Positions 42,455-52,649 are shown, counted from the stretch's first letter. The stretch is DNA of 64,000 nt from Halobacillus karajensis (GCF_900108515.1 NZ_FNWW01000004.1:1-64000); one strand, 5' to 3'. A program made the numbers and translations. The notes: generated from the sequence alone by a model not told the origin.

Positions 42455-43520
42455 AATATCATGGCTTCCAAAACGATTTTTATGGCGTCTAACCCTTTTA
42501 AATATAGCTGTTGTTTCTGCTTTTATCGTTCTTAGTAGTTGGGCTATTTATAACACGGCTTGTTTTTTAGTCGATGGAATGGCATTTATGAATGTCGATA
42601 AACAGGCCCAATTTAATTCAACTCTCTTTCATTACTTATGGGTTTTCAGCCTTACGGCGATTGTTGTTGGTAGTATGATCCATTTTTACTTAACAAAAAA
42701 ACTGATACATCCGTTAAGGGAGTTGATTGAGTCCACTAAAAGTATGAAACGAGGCCATTACCCAGCTCCTATTGAAAGTAACTCCAAGGACGAAACAGGG
42801 GAATTAATAGGACACTTTAATGGGTTAGTCAGGCAATTACAAAACAATCACCAACATCGACAAAAGCTAGTATCTGACTTATCGCATGAATTCCGTACGC
42901 CCTTATCTAATTTAAAAGGATACCTTGGTGCTTTAAAAAATGGTGTGATTGAAGGTGATCAACACCTGTACCAATCGCTTTATGAAGAATCCCAGCGTCT
43001 TACCAACATGCTTGAACAGCTGGAGCAATTAAAGGAATGGGATTATGTCTCACACCAATCTTTTTCCGCAAAGGAAGCTGTGGATATGGCTTTATTAATT
43101 GATCAGTCCGTAGAGATGTTTCGATGGCCTCTAGAGAAAGTAGGGGTTTCAGTAGATGTTCAAGCAGATCATGGGAAGGTGAATGTCTATAATGAAGGGA
43201 TCCAGCAGGTTATCAGTAATTTGCTCGACAATGCCATTCGTTACTACCAAGGTTCTGGCCCAATTGTGATCAAGGGTAAATTACAGGAGTCCGAATACAA
43301 GGTTTCCGTTGCGGGTCCGGGTCAACCTATACCGACAGAAAAACAGAACAAAATATTTGAGCGATTTTATCGAGTGGATTCCTCTCGTAACCGCGAAACA
43401 GGAGGGACAGGGTTAGGGCTAGCGATAACAAAAGAAATTGTAGAACATCATAATGGAAGGGTTGGCGTCAGTTCAAGAGGTGATCATCATACCTTCTGGT
43501 TTATTTTACCTCTTTGTTAA
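42444..43520 (+). CDS. Sensor histidine kinase
   Basis: The 358-residue kinase has two membrane spans (about 15-35 and 70-90) around a short outside loop, a HAMP domain, the phospho-His in SDLSHEFRTPLSNLKGYL (about residue 150), the N box ISNLLDNAIRYY and GGTGLGLAITKEI. The start is TTG 42444, inside the end of the regulator gene. The outer sensor loop is only about 30 residues, so it may sense within the membrane. The gene order suggests control of the CcdA/TlpA block. Confidence 0.9.
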   Translation: MFNKISWLPKRFLWRLTLLNIAVVSAFIVLSSWAIYNTACFLVDGMAFMNVDKQAQFNSTLFHYLWVFSLTAIVVGSMIHFYLTKKLIHPLRELIESTKSMKRGHYPAPIESNSKDETGELIGHFNGLVRQLQNNHQHRQKLVSDLSHEFRTPLSNLKGYLGALKNGVIEGDQHLYQSLYEESQRLTNMLEQLEQLKEWDYVSHQSFSAKEAVDMALLIDQSVEMFRWPLEKVGVSVDVQADHGKVNVYNEGIQQVISNLLDNAIRYYQGSGPIVIKGKLQESEYKVSVAGPGQPIPTEKQNKIFERFYRVDSSRNRETGGTGLGLAITKEIVEHHNGRVGVSSRGDHHTFWFILPLC

Positions 43521-43902
43521 TATTGATTACCAAGGACTTCTCAGCAAAGGGCATTCTTATTATAAAACACCAATATGTAGATCCGATAATTTAGCAAAGT
43601 TAAGGCATACCTGTCCCTAAAAAGTATTTACAATCTGATATTTTAATTTTTAGGAGCTGACGATTCTTAAACAGAGCATAAACAATTAGAAATAAAGTTG
43701 CGGATAGAACACGCATTGTAACAACTTGTGTTGGTGTAAAGCCTATTTCATAGAGATACGTTACAAATACACTGACTATTCCTCATAACGATGCCCCGGC
43801 ACTAATTAATAACAATGTGGATTTGTTTTCCATCGGTCTATTCCTCCACTGTAATTTTTTATGTCTTTTTATTACTTATACAAATGAAGAGACAGACGCC
43901 CC
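43521..43902. other. Short stretch after the kinase gene with a transporter remnant
   Basis: Apart from the EamA fragment on the minus strand (43650-43833) I see no gene. Confidence 0.5.
43650..43833 (-). pseudogene. EamA-type transporter N-terminal fragment with nonsense codon
   Basis: On the minus strand, GGAGGAATAGACCG precedes ATG 43833 and the frame gives MENKSTLLLISAGASL, a TGA, then GIVSVFVTYLYEIGFTPTQ and MRVLSATLFLIVYALF. The EamA pattern expects Trp where the TGA stands (TGG to TGA). The frame then ends, leaving about 60 of 300 residues. It lies behind an intact EamA gene in the same direction. Confidence 0.65.
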
Positions 43903-44832
43903 TCAGGATACTTTCTGTGTCGCTGCATAAAGTTCATCCTCTTTCTTCGGTATGGTTAAGAAAATGACAGCAACAATAATGCAAATACCTCCTAACAGTT
44001 GGTAGGCTCCGAATGATTCGTTTAACCAGGTCACTGAAATGATTGCGGCCACCAGAGGTTCAATGCTAGCTAAAATGCTGGTTTCTGTTGGAGATAGGTA
44101 TTTTAAGCTTCCTATATAAAATAGAAATGAAAGAGTTCCGGTTAAAATAATTAGGATCATCATAGAGAAAGTGTTGATGGTTAATGTTTCGGTTAGGGAG
44201 TAAACACTAAATGTTTGATGAGATAAAAATAATACGATCCCTCCAATGAACATACCCCAGCCGACAATGACTACGGTCCCCCACTGGTTGATAAGAGACG
44301 CAGGATGGAGTGTATAGAAAGTAAAACCAAGCATCGTCAGAACACCAAAGACGATGGCTTTTTTTGATAACACAACATGCTCCACTGATCCGTTGGTAAT
44401 CAAAAAGTAGAGTCCCGTTAAGGCTGTAATGATAGCTAGGAATTGCGTAAGAGATGGCAGTCTTTTAATCTGAATGGCGACGTAAATGGTGATCAAAACG
44501 GGTCCAAAGAATTGAAACAGCATCGCAGTGACGGCATTGCTTACGTGGATGGCTTCAATGAAGGCATATTGAGCTCCCAGCATGCCAAAAACTGCAAAAA
44601 TAATAAGTTGGATCCAATCACGGGGGTGCTTCCAAATCTCGAAAACATTCTTCTTACGGAAAAATAGGTAACTCAAGATAAAAAAACCTGCTAACAACAA
44701 TCGAACGACCAAAAAGTTTATGGATGATAATTCAGTATGATGAAAGAGCCATTGAATCATAGGACCGGACAGTCCCCATAACGTTGCGCCACTAATAATC
44801 ATAATAAGACCTATACGACGGGATTTTTTCAT
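43903..44832 (-). CDS. EamA/DMT family transporter
   Basis: The 309-residue protein has ten predicted spans in two EamA repeats, with the typical ISGATLWGLSGPMIQWL start and a second-half SPTETSILASIEPLVAAIIS. ATG 44832 follows AAGGGGGA; a longer in-frame start at 44871 lacks a good site. It is divergent from a MocR regulator gene, which often means that the regulator controls the transporter. Substrate is likely an amino acid or vitamin-like metabolite, not readable. Confidence 0.88.
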   Translation of the reverse strand: MKKSRRIGLIMIISGATLWGLSGPMIQWLFHHTELSSINFLVVRLLLAGFFILSYLFFRKKNVFEIWKHPRDWIQLIIFAVFGMLGAQYAFIEAIHVSNAVTAMLFQFFGPVLITIYVAIQIKRLPSLTQFLAIITALTGLYFLITNGSVEHVVLSKKAIVFGVLTMLGFTFYTLHPASLINQWGTVVIVGWGMFIGGIVLFLSHQTFSVYSLTETLTINTFSMMILIILTGTLSFLFYIGSLKYLSPTETSILASIEPLVAAIISVTWLNESFGAYQLLGGICIIVAVIFLTIPKKEDELYAATQKVS

Positions 44833-44960
44833 GATGGAGTCCCCCTTGTTATTCTTTCTTGATTTTAGCAAAAAGAACTGGTTAATATGGATGTATTATA
44901 ATTAAAAACTGATGCTATTGTAAGTATCAGTTTTATAAAAAGTAATGGGGTCAGTAATAT

Positions 44961-46349
44961 ATGTTGGAATTAACACCGAAGCTTAATCCTCATGGTGGAG
45001 AACCGTTATATGAACAGTTATATCACCATATTAAACAAGAAATGGAATTGGGAAATTTAACATCTGGGACAAAGCTTCCTTCTAAGCGAAAGCTATCTCA
45101 TCATCTGCAAATCAGTCAGAATACAATTGAAACAGCTTACGGACAGCTTGTTGCGGAAGGTTACATAGAAGCACGCCCCCGCAAAGGGTTCTTTGTATGT
45201 GAAATGGAACAAAACCTATACGAGATACAGAGAAGCGTCCAGTACGTAGAAGAAAGATTATACGGTGACCATGATTTTACCTATAATTTTGCTTATACAG
45301 GGGTGGATACCGATTTATTTCCATTTGGACTATACCGTAAGTTAGCAAGTGAAGTAATACAAAACGATAATAAAGCTGTGTTAATGATGGGGCACCCGCA
45401 AGGTGAATGGGAGCTGCGACAAACCATTGCGGAATATATATACGAATCCCGTGGTGTGCGATGTTCTCCAAGTCAAATTATTGTCGGAGCCGGGACGCAA
45501 TATTTAATGAAAATTTTATTTCAGCTGCTGCAAGGAAGTACTTTTGCTGTGGAAGATCCTAGTTATCACCGTAAAATGGTTACGTTCGAAAAGGAAACAA
45601 AGCATGTAGAGATGGTCCCGCTCGATGAAGACGGGGTGCTTATCTCACATTTAGAGGAAAGCGAGGCGGATGTGGCAATTGTTACACCCTCCCACCAATT
45701 TCCATGCGGGATGATTATGCCTATTTCAAGGCGAATGCAGCTGCTAAATTGGGCGGAAGAGAAGGAAGAACGTTATATAATTGAAGATGATTATGACAGT
45801 GAGTTTCGCTATAGAGGGAAGCCAATTCCGGCATTGCAAGGGTTGGACTCAAATGACAATGTGATATATATGAGCACATTTTCTAAAGCGTTACTGCCAT
45901 CGTTGCGTATAAGTTATATGGTTCTGCCTAAACCGCTTGCTCAAGTGTACCAAAAAGACTATTTCTTTTATGCGCAGACTGTTTCACGAATTGATCAGGA
46001 AATTTTACAGAGGTTTTTACAGGAGGGGTACTGGGAAAGACATATCCAGAAAATGAGGGGTGTCTATCGTAAGAAAAGAGATGCACTTGTTTCAGCGATT
46101 TCAACATATTTTCCGGAATGCGCCGAAATCATTGGTCAAGACTCGGGCTTGCATATATTGGTACGTGCCAACAATGGCATGACAGAGCATGGACTCATTG
46201 CACAGGCGGCAATATACAGTGTAAAAGTATACCCTGTTTCGGATTATGGGATGAATGATAACAAAACAGTACTACTTGGCTTTGCGGCTTTGTCTGAGAA
46301 AAAAATACAGAAAGCCGTTCAGCTGTTGTCGGAAGCATGGTTTGGGTAG
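44961..46349 (+). CDS. MocR/PdxR-type regulator (GntR HTH-aminotransferase fusion)
   Basis: The 462-residue protein has a GntR winged helix (10-80: YEQLYHHIKQEMELGNLTSGTKLPSKRKLS and QNTIETAYGQLVAEG) and a fold-type I aminotransferase domain with IVGAGTQYLMKI, TPSHQFPCGMIMP, DDYDSEFRY and the PLP-binding Lys in STFSKALLPSLR (about residue 310). MocR proteins sense PLP or amino compounds. It is flanked by two EamA transporters, the left divergent, the right co-directional. Confidence 0.92.
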   Translation: MLELTPKLNPHGGEPLYEQLYHHIKQEMELGNLTSGTKLPSKRKLSHHLQISQNTIETAYGQLVAEGYIEARPRKGFFVCEMEQNLYEIQRSVQYVEERLYGDHDFTYNFAYTGVDTDLFPFGLYRKLASEVIQNDNKAVLMMGHPQGEWELRQTIAEYIYESRGVRCSPSQIIVGAGTQYLMKILFQLLQGSTFAVEDPSYHRKMVTFEKETKHVEMVPLDEDGVLISHLEESEADVAIVTPSHQFPCGMIMPISRRMQLLNWAEEKEERYIIEDDYDSEFRYRGKPIPALQGLDSNDNVIYMSTFSKALLPSLRISYMVLPKPLAQVYQKDYFFYAQTVSRIDQEILQRFLQEGYWERHIQKMRGVYRKKRDALVSAISTYFPECAEIIGQDSGLHILVRANNGMTEHGLIAQAAIYSVKVYPVSDYGMNDNKTVLLGFAALSEKKIQKAVQLLSEAWFG

Positions 46350-46415
46350 ATGTTAAATAAATAGTAGGCTAAGCTCATCTTCTAGATAAGAAAATAGGAT
46401 TGGGAGGGGAAACCA

Positions 46416-47315
46416 ATGAACTCAAAGGCTTTCTTTATGGCATTCATCACAATTATGATATGGGGATCGACTTTTGCTGCTATTCGTGCCAGCTTACATG
46501 GCGGCTACACTCCAGGACATTTAGTCCTTATACGTTATCTTATAGCGTCAGGAGCTTTTCTCCTTTATGCTCTGTGGCCAAGCGTCCACTTTCGGTTACC
46601 GAAAAAGGAAGACCTAATCAATATCTTCATCCTTGGATGGATTGGTATTAGTATCTATCATCTAGGGGTAACGTTTGGTGAACAAACCATTTCAGCCGGA
46701 ACAGCAGGAATGCTGATTGGTTCAGCTCCAGTCTTTACTGCATTAATTGCTGTCATGGTATTAAAAGAACGTCTGGGCTTTTTTGGGTGGATAGGTCTAG
46801 GGATTGGTTTAACGGGGATTATATTAATTACCCTTGGATCCGCAGGTCCAGCCTTAGACATCTCCGGAGGAGCATTTCTAGTATTAATGGCCGCTGTCGC
46901 CACATCAATATTTTTTGTATTTCAAAAACCTTTCTTAAAACGTTATCGTCCGATTGAATTGACGGCTTATTTTACATGGGCGGGGACGTTACCATTTTTT
47001 TGTTTCTTTCCCGGACTTTTTCAATCCGTTCAAACCGCAACGATGGAAGCCAATCTATCAGCCCTTTATGTCGGCATTTTCCCCGCGGCGATTGCTTATG
47101 TCACATGGGCAACTGCTCTTTCGTTAGGTAACGCTAGTTCCGTTACTAGTATGATGTATTTGGAACCAGCGATAGCGATCCTCATTGCATGGATTTGGCT
47201 TCATGAGTGGCCCAGTACCCTTTCCCTTGTTGGGGGAATTATTGCAATTTCCGGCGTAATTATCGTTAATGGGTTAGGAAGAAAGTCTCGAACGCCAATA
47301 AAGAACACAGTATAA
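46416..47315 (+). CDS. EamA/DMT family transporter
   Basis: The 299-residue protein has ten spans and both EamA repeats (MIWGSTFAAIRASL at the start; SSVTSMMYLEPAIAILIAWIWLHE in the second half). GGGAGGGG precedes ATG 46416. It follows the MocR gene by 66 bases and may be co-transcribed with it. Substrate unknown. Confidence 0.9.
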   Translation: MNSKAFFMAFITIMIWGSTFAAIRASLHGGYTPGHLVLIRYLIASGAFLLYALWPSVHFRLPKKEDLINIFILGWIGISIYHLGVTFGEQTISAGTAGMLIGSAPVFTALIAVMVLKERLGFFGWIGLGIGLTGIILITLGSAGPALDISGGAFLVLMAAVATSIFFVFQKPFLKRYRPIELTAYFTWAGTLPFFCFFPGLFQSVQTATMEANLSALYVGIFPAAIAYVTWATALSLGNASSVTSMMYLEPAIAILIAWIWLHEWPSTLSLVGGIIAISGVIIVNGLGRKSRTPIKNTV

Positions 47316-47533
47316 GAATTGAATAGTTATGATCAGATTGAATTGTTTTCGCCTTAGGAAGCATACGTAATTAATCTATCAAGCGAGTGAATCCAATCAT
47401 TAGTCTAGGAAAGCATATGAAAATTGTCGTGTGCAACTCGGTCTATTTTCCGTGTCGCGCAAAAAGGTGTTATATTTGAGGACTTATATTAATGTACTAT
47501 TCCAGATAGGAAACATACCTGTAAAGGAATGAG

Positions 47534-47991
47534 TTAATGGGTTTGATTTATAAGCTTTTTAAATAGTAGCCCGATTCCTATCCCCGGCGCCACGCACAAT
47601 ATGGGTAACCATATGGGGCCCAATAATACACCCATGACCCTCAAATCCGGAGAATAGATTAGTCCAACAGTTACGAAGTAGGCAGAAATTACAAATGGCA
47701 AAAATGAAAAAGGTTTTTTTCCACCCCCGGCATCTTTATAAGCATCCCATGCCGAAAACATATAAAGACATGGATAAAACATTAACCATTGATAATTCGT
47801 TTGTTCAATCGCTTTGTCAATTTGCCCATGAAAACTTAAAAGGATTACTTTGTTAAAGTTGGATTGAACATTCACCAGAAATTCCAGTGCAATTAAAAGG
47901 AAGCCTTTAAGGAACTTACCATTTAAAATTTGTCCAAAACCTGGAAATGCAATACTCCAAAAAGTCTTTCATATTTATTATATTTATTCAT
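47534..47991 (-). pseudogene. Small membrane protein with a 5' frameshift
   Basis: An ATG at 47991 (minus) opens MNKYNKYERLF, then a missing T near 47960 shifts the frame. The other frame continues with SIAFPGFGQILNGKFLKGFLL and on through the frame that ends at 47534, with about four membrane spans. Without the shift it would be about 152 residues. The AFPGFGQ.LNGK start recalls TM2-like small membrane proteins. It may be intact in life if the T run was misread. Confidence 0.55.
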
Positions 47992-48113
47992 ACTACCCAT
48001 CCAAATAATAGAAGTTATGTTTATTCACTTATAATTCCCTAGGGGTATCTTCCTAATGCTACAGAAAGAGAAAGACAATGCGTATATGCATTGCCTATAT
48101 ACCTTTAACTAAT

Positions 48114-49119
48114 CTATTCTTTTGATAGTTTTCTCCTGTCTGCTGCTTGAGGGGGTTCTTCCATCCACCCATGTTCAATCATGATCTTGCCTCCATCTTC
48201 AGCAAAGTCAAATGTATCTTTCATTATTTTATTCAATTTTAATGTTAAGTCATTCCGCATACTGAATGCGGATCCGAAAGTATTCCCACTGAGACTAAAG
48301 ACAGATAACATATTGGTAATATACATCATTAACTTATCAGAAAAAGGTGAGAGCGTTGATTCTGTTATTTCCCCAGCCCAAATGGAGGGCGGATGAATAT
48401 CACTTTCCAATAAGATATCTTGCATGGTTGTGGTGACCTGCTTGGCAAGTTCTTTTCCTCTAGCAAAGTATTTCTTCGATTGATCATTCTCGGCAACTTG
48501 TGCAAAGCTTGTCATCAACTGTGTTCCAATTGCATTAATTTCTAGAGATTGATACAGTAAACCAATTTCTACCGTATTAAGAACCCGTTTCGGCTTTAAA
48601 ATGTTCATACCGCTCATATAGCTTGTCTTATCAACATACTCAACTTCTTTTGGTAAAGGAACAATTGGCGGGTGGATCAAAATTCCCTGTTCCAAAAGGT
48701 ATTCCGTGACCTGATTAGAGGTATCTTGTAAATCATCAATAAACCTATTATATAACTGGCGAATATCCTTTCGGTAAGACATCCCCAGGTGCAAAGTATA
48801 CAAGCCCATCAAAACCTCAGTCATCGTACGTATAAAAAACAAATCAAAACCACCGTCATATAATCGGGGAGCTTCTTTGTTTACGTCCTTTCCAGTATAT
48901 CCTTCAGGAACCACGGCACCTTCCCTTTCAAAAACGGTTTTGATTGCCTTAACATTAAGGGTTTCCTTATTATAATGGTTTTGAAATATTGATTTTACTA
49001 CTTCATCATTACTTAGTTCAAGAAAATACTCTAAGACTCTTAGCAGCATTGTTTTTTCCATAAGCCTGCCACAAATTCCCTAATTCGGAAGCTGATATTT
49101 TGGCTTGTTCACTGTTCAA
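48114..49119 (-). pseudogene. DUF3231 family protein, frameshifted near the N-terminus
   Basis: The main frame (48114-49061) gives 315 residues with the family's two similar halves. The proper start appears to be TTG 49119 on the minus strand behind GGGAGG: LNSEQAKISASELGNLWQAYGK is the usual DUF3231 opening. An A6 run at about 49046-49051 carries one A too many; removing it joins YGK to TMLLRVLEYFL. DUF3231 proteins are found in spore formers and have no known reaction. Confidence 0.7.
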
Positions 49120-49700
49120 GTCTAATACCTCCCTAAAATTCAAATTGTATATCAATTATAACTTTCCCCATTTTATGGTTTTTAATAATGGGATGCTGTT
49201 CATACAAATTCAAAATCATAGGAGTGTTAAAAAAGCTGAGGGCGATCAGTTAAATAAGCTTAAGGTGTTTTATTGGCTATATTTTTACATGTTGGTGAAA
49301 GATGGCTAAACAAAAAGAGTAGACAAGCCATGATGTAATCTTTCTAAGATCCTTTGATCTACATGAGGAGTGGAACACTGCAAAGAATGTGGATTAGAAT
49401 TTCGCTAGTTTTAGTCCATATTAGTTGGTTTTCCGTCTAACTGCATCCTTGAAAACGTTTTTTTAGAGCTTTATCCTAATAAATTACTGTTAGTCTTACT
49501 ATGTGAAGAGACGACTAAATGGGAGGTCAAATCGATCTGACCACCAAAAAGACGGTGACCACATAATTGACCACGTATTACCTAAAAGGGTATGAAAATG
49601 GACGAAATTGTTTTAGGTATTGGAAGGGGATTTATTGGTATTTGTCAGTTATGAATGGGAACGTATGTTTGTGAAGTCGTGTGATTAAACGGGTCATGTA
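49120..49700. other. Stretch without a recognisable gene
   Basis: No frame with a ribosome binding site or known motif. Several GACCAC-type short repeats are seen at 49535-49575, without clear meaning. Confidence 0.45.
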
Positions 49701-49738
49701 AAAAAGAGAGACTCCGAATGTGGAGTCTCTCTTTTTTT
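49701..49738 (+). terminator. Strong terminator
   Basis: AAAGAGAGACTCC pairs with GGAGTCTCTCTTT around GAATGT and is followed by Ts on both strands. It may serve the minus-strand XRE gene that ends at 49812. Confidence 0.8.
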
Positions 49739-49811
49739 GTGCTATTTGTTTACATAATATTTTTATAATGAACCGGTATAATTGCATTCCTTCCGTAGGG
49801 GAGGGGAGAGG

Positions 49812-50171
49812 TTAAGATATATTTTTTTGTTGTAGTAAAAAGCGAAAGTAATTGTCGATTTGTTTAATATCATCCGGTTGGATACCGAACCAAGCCTTTT
49901 TGTCAAAGAATACAGGTTTGGTATAGCCTTTCGTTTCCAGGAGCTGCTTAATTTCACGCATCTCATCTTCGCGTTCATCACTTAAACCGAGAAGATAATC
50001 TGCAGTGGTATGAAGAGCGTGAGCAATCTTCGTAAGATCGTTCAGATCCGGTGAAGTATAACTACGTTCCCAATTCGATACGACTTGTGCGGACACACCG
50101 ACTTTTTCAGCTAACATCGATTGTGTTAAACGCCTCTCTTTTCTAAGTGAACGAATTCTATCATGGACCAC
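49812..50171 (-). CDS. XRE-type transcriptional regulator
   Basis: The 119-residue protein has an N-terminal helix-turn-helix (RIRSLRKERRLTQSMLAEKVGVSAQVVSNWERSYTSP) and a C-terminal tail (DDIKQIDNYFRFLL) that may dimerise. It is divergent from miaA. Several ACTAACG half-sites and an 18-base inverted repeat fill the shared control region, so it probably represses itself and perhaps touches miaA. Possibly a relic of a phage or mobile element. Confidence 0.88.
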   Translation of the reverse strand: MVHDRIRSLRKERRLTQSMLAEKVGVSAQVVSNWERSYTSPDLNDLTKIAHALHTTADYLLGLSDEREDEMREIKQLLETKGYTKPVFFDKKAWFGIQPDDIKQIDNYFRFLLQQKNIS

Positions 50172-50248
50172 TTTAAGACGCCTCCTTTTCTATACTATAA
50201 CACACACTAACGGTATACGATAGTAAAACTAACGAATATTTTGAATTT

Positions 50249-50291
50249 AACTAACGCAATCCGTTAGTAGTGGTAACGGATTGCGTTAGTT
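50249..50291. promoter_or_regulatory. 18-bp perfect inverted repeat between the XRE gene and miaA
   Basis: AACTAACGCAATCCGTTA (50249-50266) and TAACGGATTGCGTTAGTT (50274-50291) are exact complements around seven bases. Further ACTAACG copies lie at about 50205 and 50228. No T run follows, so an operator for the XRE protein is more likely than a terminator. Confidence 0.6.
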
Positions 50292-50353
50292 AGTGCTGTG
50301 AGGTATGATTGTAGAGCTATTCATGTATAATGGAGATGTGTAGAGGAGGTGGA

Positions 50354-51286
50354 ATGATGAAACCTTTAGTAATCTCTGTGGTCGGTCCTACAGCAGTAGG
50401 GAAATCGAATTTAGGTATTGAAATTGCCCATCGTTTTAATGGAGAAGTAATCAGCGGTGATTCTATGCAAATTTATCGCACGATGGACATTGGAACAGCA
50501 AAGGTGACAAAGGAAGAAATGCAGGGAATCCCTCATCATATGATTGATATCAAACAACCAGATGAGAGTTTTTCAGTAGCTGAGTTTCAAGAAAAGGTAC
50601 AAAAGTTAATTCGCGATATATACAAAAGAGGTAAGCTTCCAGTTTTGGTCGGGGGTACGGGTTTATACATACAGGCGACACTCTTTAATTTCAATTTTTC
50701 TGAGCAGAAAAAGGACCCTGTTATTATGGAAAAGCTTGAAAATCAGTTAGATGAAAAAGGTAGAGATTTCATGTACAAGAGGCTTAGGGAAATTGACCCT
50801 AAACAGGCGTCACGGATTCATCCTAATAATGAAAGGCGTGTACTCCGGGCATTAGAGCTTTATGAAACGACAGGACAGGTGATGAGTGACCATCACCAGG
50901 AACAGTCCCAGGACTCTCCTTTTCGGCCTGTATTAATTGGGTTGGAAATGGATCGAGAACGATTGTACGAACGGATCAATCGAAGAGTGGATGACATGGT
51001 TGAAGAGGGTTTACTGGAGGAAGTACAGCATTTATACCATGAGGGATTGAAGGATGCCCAATCCATGAAAGCCATTGGTTACAAAGAATTGATTCCTTAC
51101 CTTGAAGGCACGTGTAATTTGGAGGAAGCAGTTGAACGGTTGAAACGGAATTCAAGGAGATATGCGAAACGTCAATACACCTATTTTAAAAATAAATTGG
51201 ATGTTACCTGGTACGAGGTGACACCGGAAAATTATAAGGAGAAATTTGAAACAATTTTAGACGATTTAGCAGGAAAGATAGACTAA
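50354..51286 (+). CDS. miaA: tRNA dimethylallyltransferase
   Basis: MiaA adds an isopentenyl group to A37 of tRNAs that read U-starting codons. The 310-residue protein has the P-loop GPTAVGKSNLG, DSMQIYRTMDIGTAKV, VGGTGLYIQA and AIGYKELIPYL. ATG 50354 follows GAGGAGGTGG; a second ATG is directly next. It is the first gene of the conserved miaA-hfq block. Confidence 0.96.
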   Translation: MMKPLVISVVGPTAVGKSNLGIEIAHRFNGEVISGDSMQIYRTMDIGTAKVTKEEMQGIPHHMIDIKQPDESFSVAEFQEKVQKLIRDIYKRGKLPVLVGGTGLYIQATLFNFNFSEQKKDPVIMEKLENQLDEKGRDFMYKRLREIDPKQASRIHPNNERRVLRALELYETTGQVMSDHHQEQSQDSPFRPVLIGLEMDRERLYERINRRVDDMVEEGLLEEVQHLYHEGLKDAQSMKAIGYKELIPYLEGTCNLEEAVERLKRNSRRYAKRQYTYFKNKLDVTWYEVTPENYKEKFETILDDLAGKID

Positions 51287-51331
51287 AGCGTAGAAACGTA
51301 TTATTACAGATAGAAAAGAGGAGGAAGATCC

Positions 51332-51556
51332 ATGGCCCAATCGGTTAATATCCAGGACAACTATTTAAATCAATTAAGAAAAGAACGTATGCAGGTGACT
51401 GTCTTTCTGCTCAACGGTTTTCAATTGAGAGGAGTGGTCAAGGCTTTTGACAATTTCACTGTCCTCCTAGAGACAGAAGGAAAACAGCAGTTAATCTTCA
51501 AACATGCGATTTCTACATTTGCACCAGTTAAAAATGTTTCACTGGATAAAGAATAG
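51332..51556 (+). CDS. hfq: RNA chaperone Hfq
   Basis: The 74-residue Sm-like protein has the Sm1 motif ([25 protein letters not shown]) and the Sm2 KHAISTFAP motif, the proper length for Gram-positive Hfq. GAGGAGG precedes ATG 51332. It follows miaA as in most bacteria and is closed by a terminator at 51569-51607. Confidence 0.97.
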   Translation: MAQSVNIQDNYLNQLRKERMQVTVFLLNGFQLRGVVKAFDNFTVLLETEGKQQLIFKHAISTFAPVKNVSLDKE

Positions 51557-51568
51557 TGTAAATGAATG

Positions 51569-51607
51569 GGAGAAGCGGATGCCTTTAAGAGGGTGTCCGC
51601 TTCTTTA
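51569..51607 (+). terminator. Terminator after hfq
   Basis: AGAAGCGGA pairs with TCCGCTTCT around a 16-base loop, followed by TTATT. Confidence 0.75.
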
Positions 51608-51707
51608 TTGTCCTCTCCCTCCGTCATTTGTACATCCTAATTCTTAGGCGTTTGTCACAGGCAACCCCTATAGAGCGTATGATGAAGGAGAATAAGGAGG
51701 GATTGAT

Positions 51708-52649
51708 GTGCAACCCCAAGCTAAATCAGCGAAGCCCGGAACCATCAATATAGTGTTGAATGAGTCGAAAGAAAGAACGGCACCTAGACAAAAAGGGCTT
51801 GTGCGTAACCAGCCGGCTGCCCCCTTTCTAAAAATAGACGAATTTTTTTCTAACATTATTGGTATGGATGATCTGAAGTCACGTGTAAAGGAAATATATG
51901 CTCAAGTGCTCGTCTCACAGAAGAGGGTGGAAGCAGGTTTGAAAGGGAGCGGCCAAGTATTGCATATGGTTTTTAAAGGGAATCCAGGGACGGGGAAAAC
52001 GACGGTAGCCCGTATGGTAGCTACACTGTTCCGAGAAGTGAATGTATTAGAAAAAGGTCACTTTATCGAAGCAGATCGCAGTGATCTTGTAGGGGAATAC
52101 ATTGGCCATACGGCTCAAAAAACGAAGGAGCTTATTCACAAAGCACTCGGCGGCGTCCTTTTTATAGATGAAGCTTATTCGCTTGCCAGAGGCGGGGAGA
52201 AGGATTTTGGGAAGGAAGCTATTGATACATTAGTGAAATGTATGGAAGATCATCATGATCAATTAATTATTATTCTTGCTGGTTATCCAGATGAAATGGA
52301 TGATTTTCTAATGATTAACCCCGGCCTGGCCTCAAGATTTCCAATTCAGTTGACTTTCCAAGATTATTCAGCGAAAGAACTTTCGCAAATTGCTTTTGGA
52401 ATGATTGAAGAACGGGAATATTGTTTAACGAAAGAGGCGGAACGGAAACTCATGCAACACTTACTGTCCGTATGCTCCCGACGTAAGGTGAACTTTTCGA
52501 ATGCGAGATATGTAAGAAATTTGATTGAAGAGGCGATTCGAAAACATGCATGCCGGGTCATTGGAAGTGCGAATCCTAAAAAGTCAACTTTAATGACTTT
52601 GGAAGCAAAAGATTTCCGTATGCCCGTGGAAGAATCTTTTATGTCCTAA
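51708..52649 (+). CDS. spoVK: Stage V sporulation protein K (AAA+ ATPase)
   Basis: The 313-residue CbxX/CfqX-type AAA protein has Walker A GNPGTGKTTVA (about residue 93), Walker B GVLFIDEAYSLARGG and the arginine-finger part NPGLASRFP. It is needed for late spore maturation in Bacillus. The start is GTG 51708 behind AAGGAGGG. The gene order agrees with other endospore formers. Confidence 0.92.
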   Translation: MQPQAKSAKPGTINIVLNESKERTAPRQKGLVRNQPAAPFLKIDEFFSNIIGMDDLKSRVKEIYAQVLVSQKRVEAGLKGSGQVLHMVFKGNPGTGKTTVARMVATLFREVNVLEKGHFIEADRSDLVGEYIGHTAQKTKELIHKALGGVLFIDEAYSLARGGEKDFGKEAIDTLVKCMEDHHDQLIIILAGYPDEMDDFLMINPGLASRFPIQLTFQDYSAKELSQIAFGMIEEREYCLTKEAERKLMQHLLSVCSRRKVNFSNARYVRNLIEEAIRKHACRVIGSANPKKSTLMTLEAKDFRMPVEESFMS

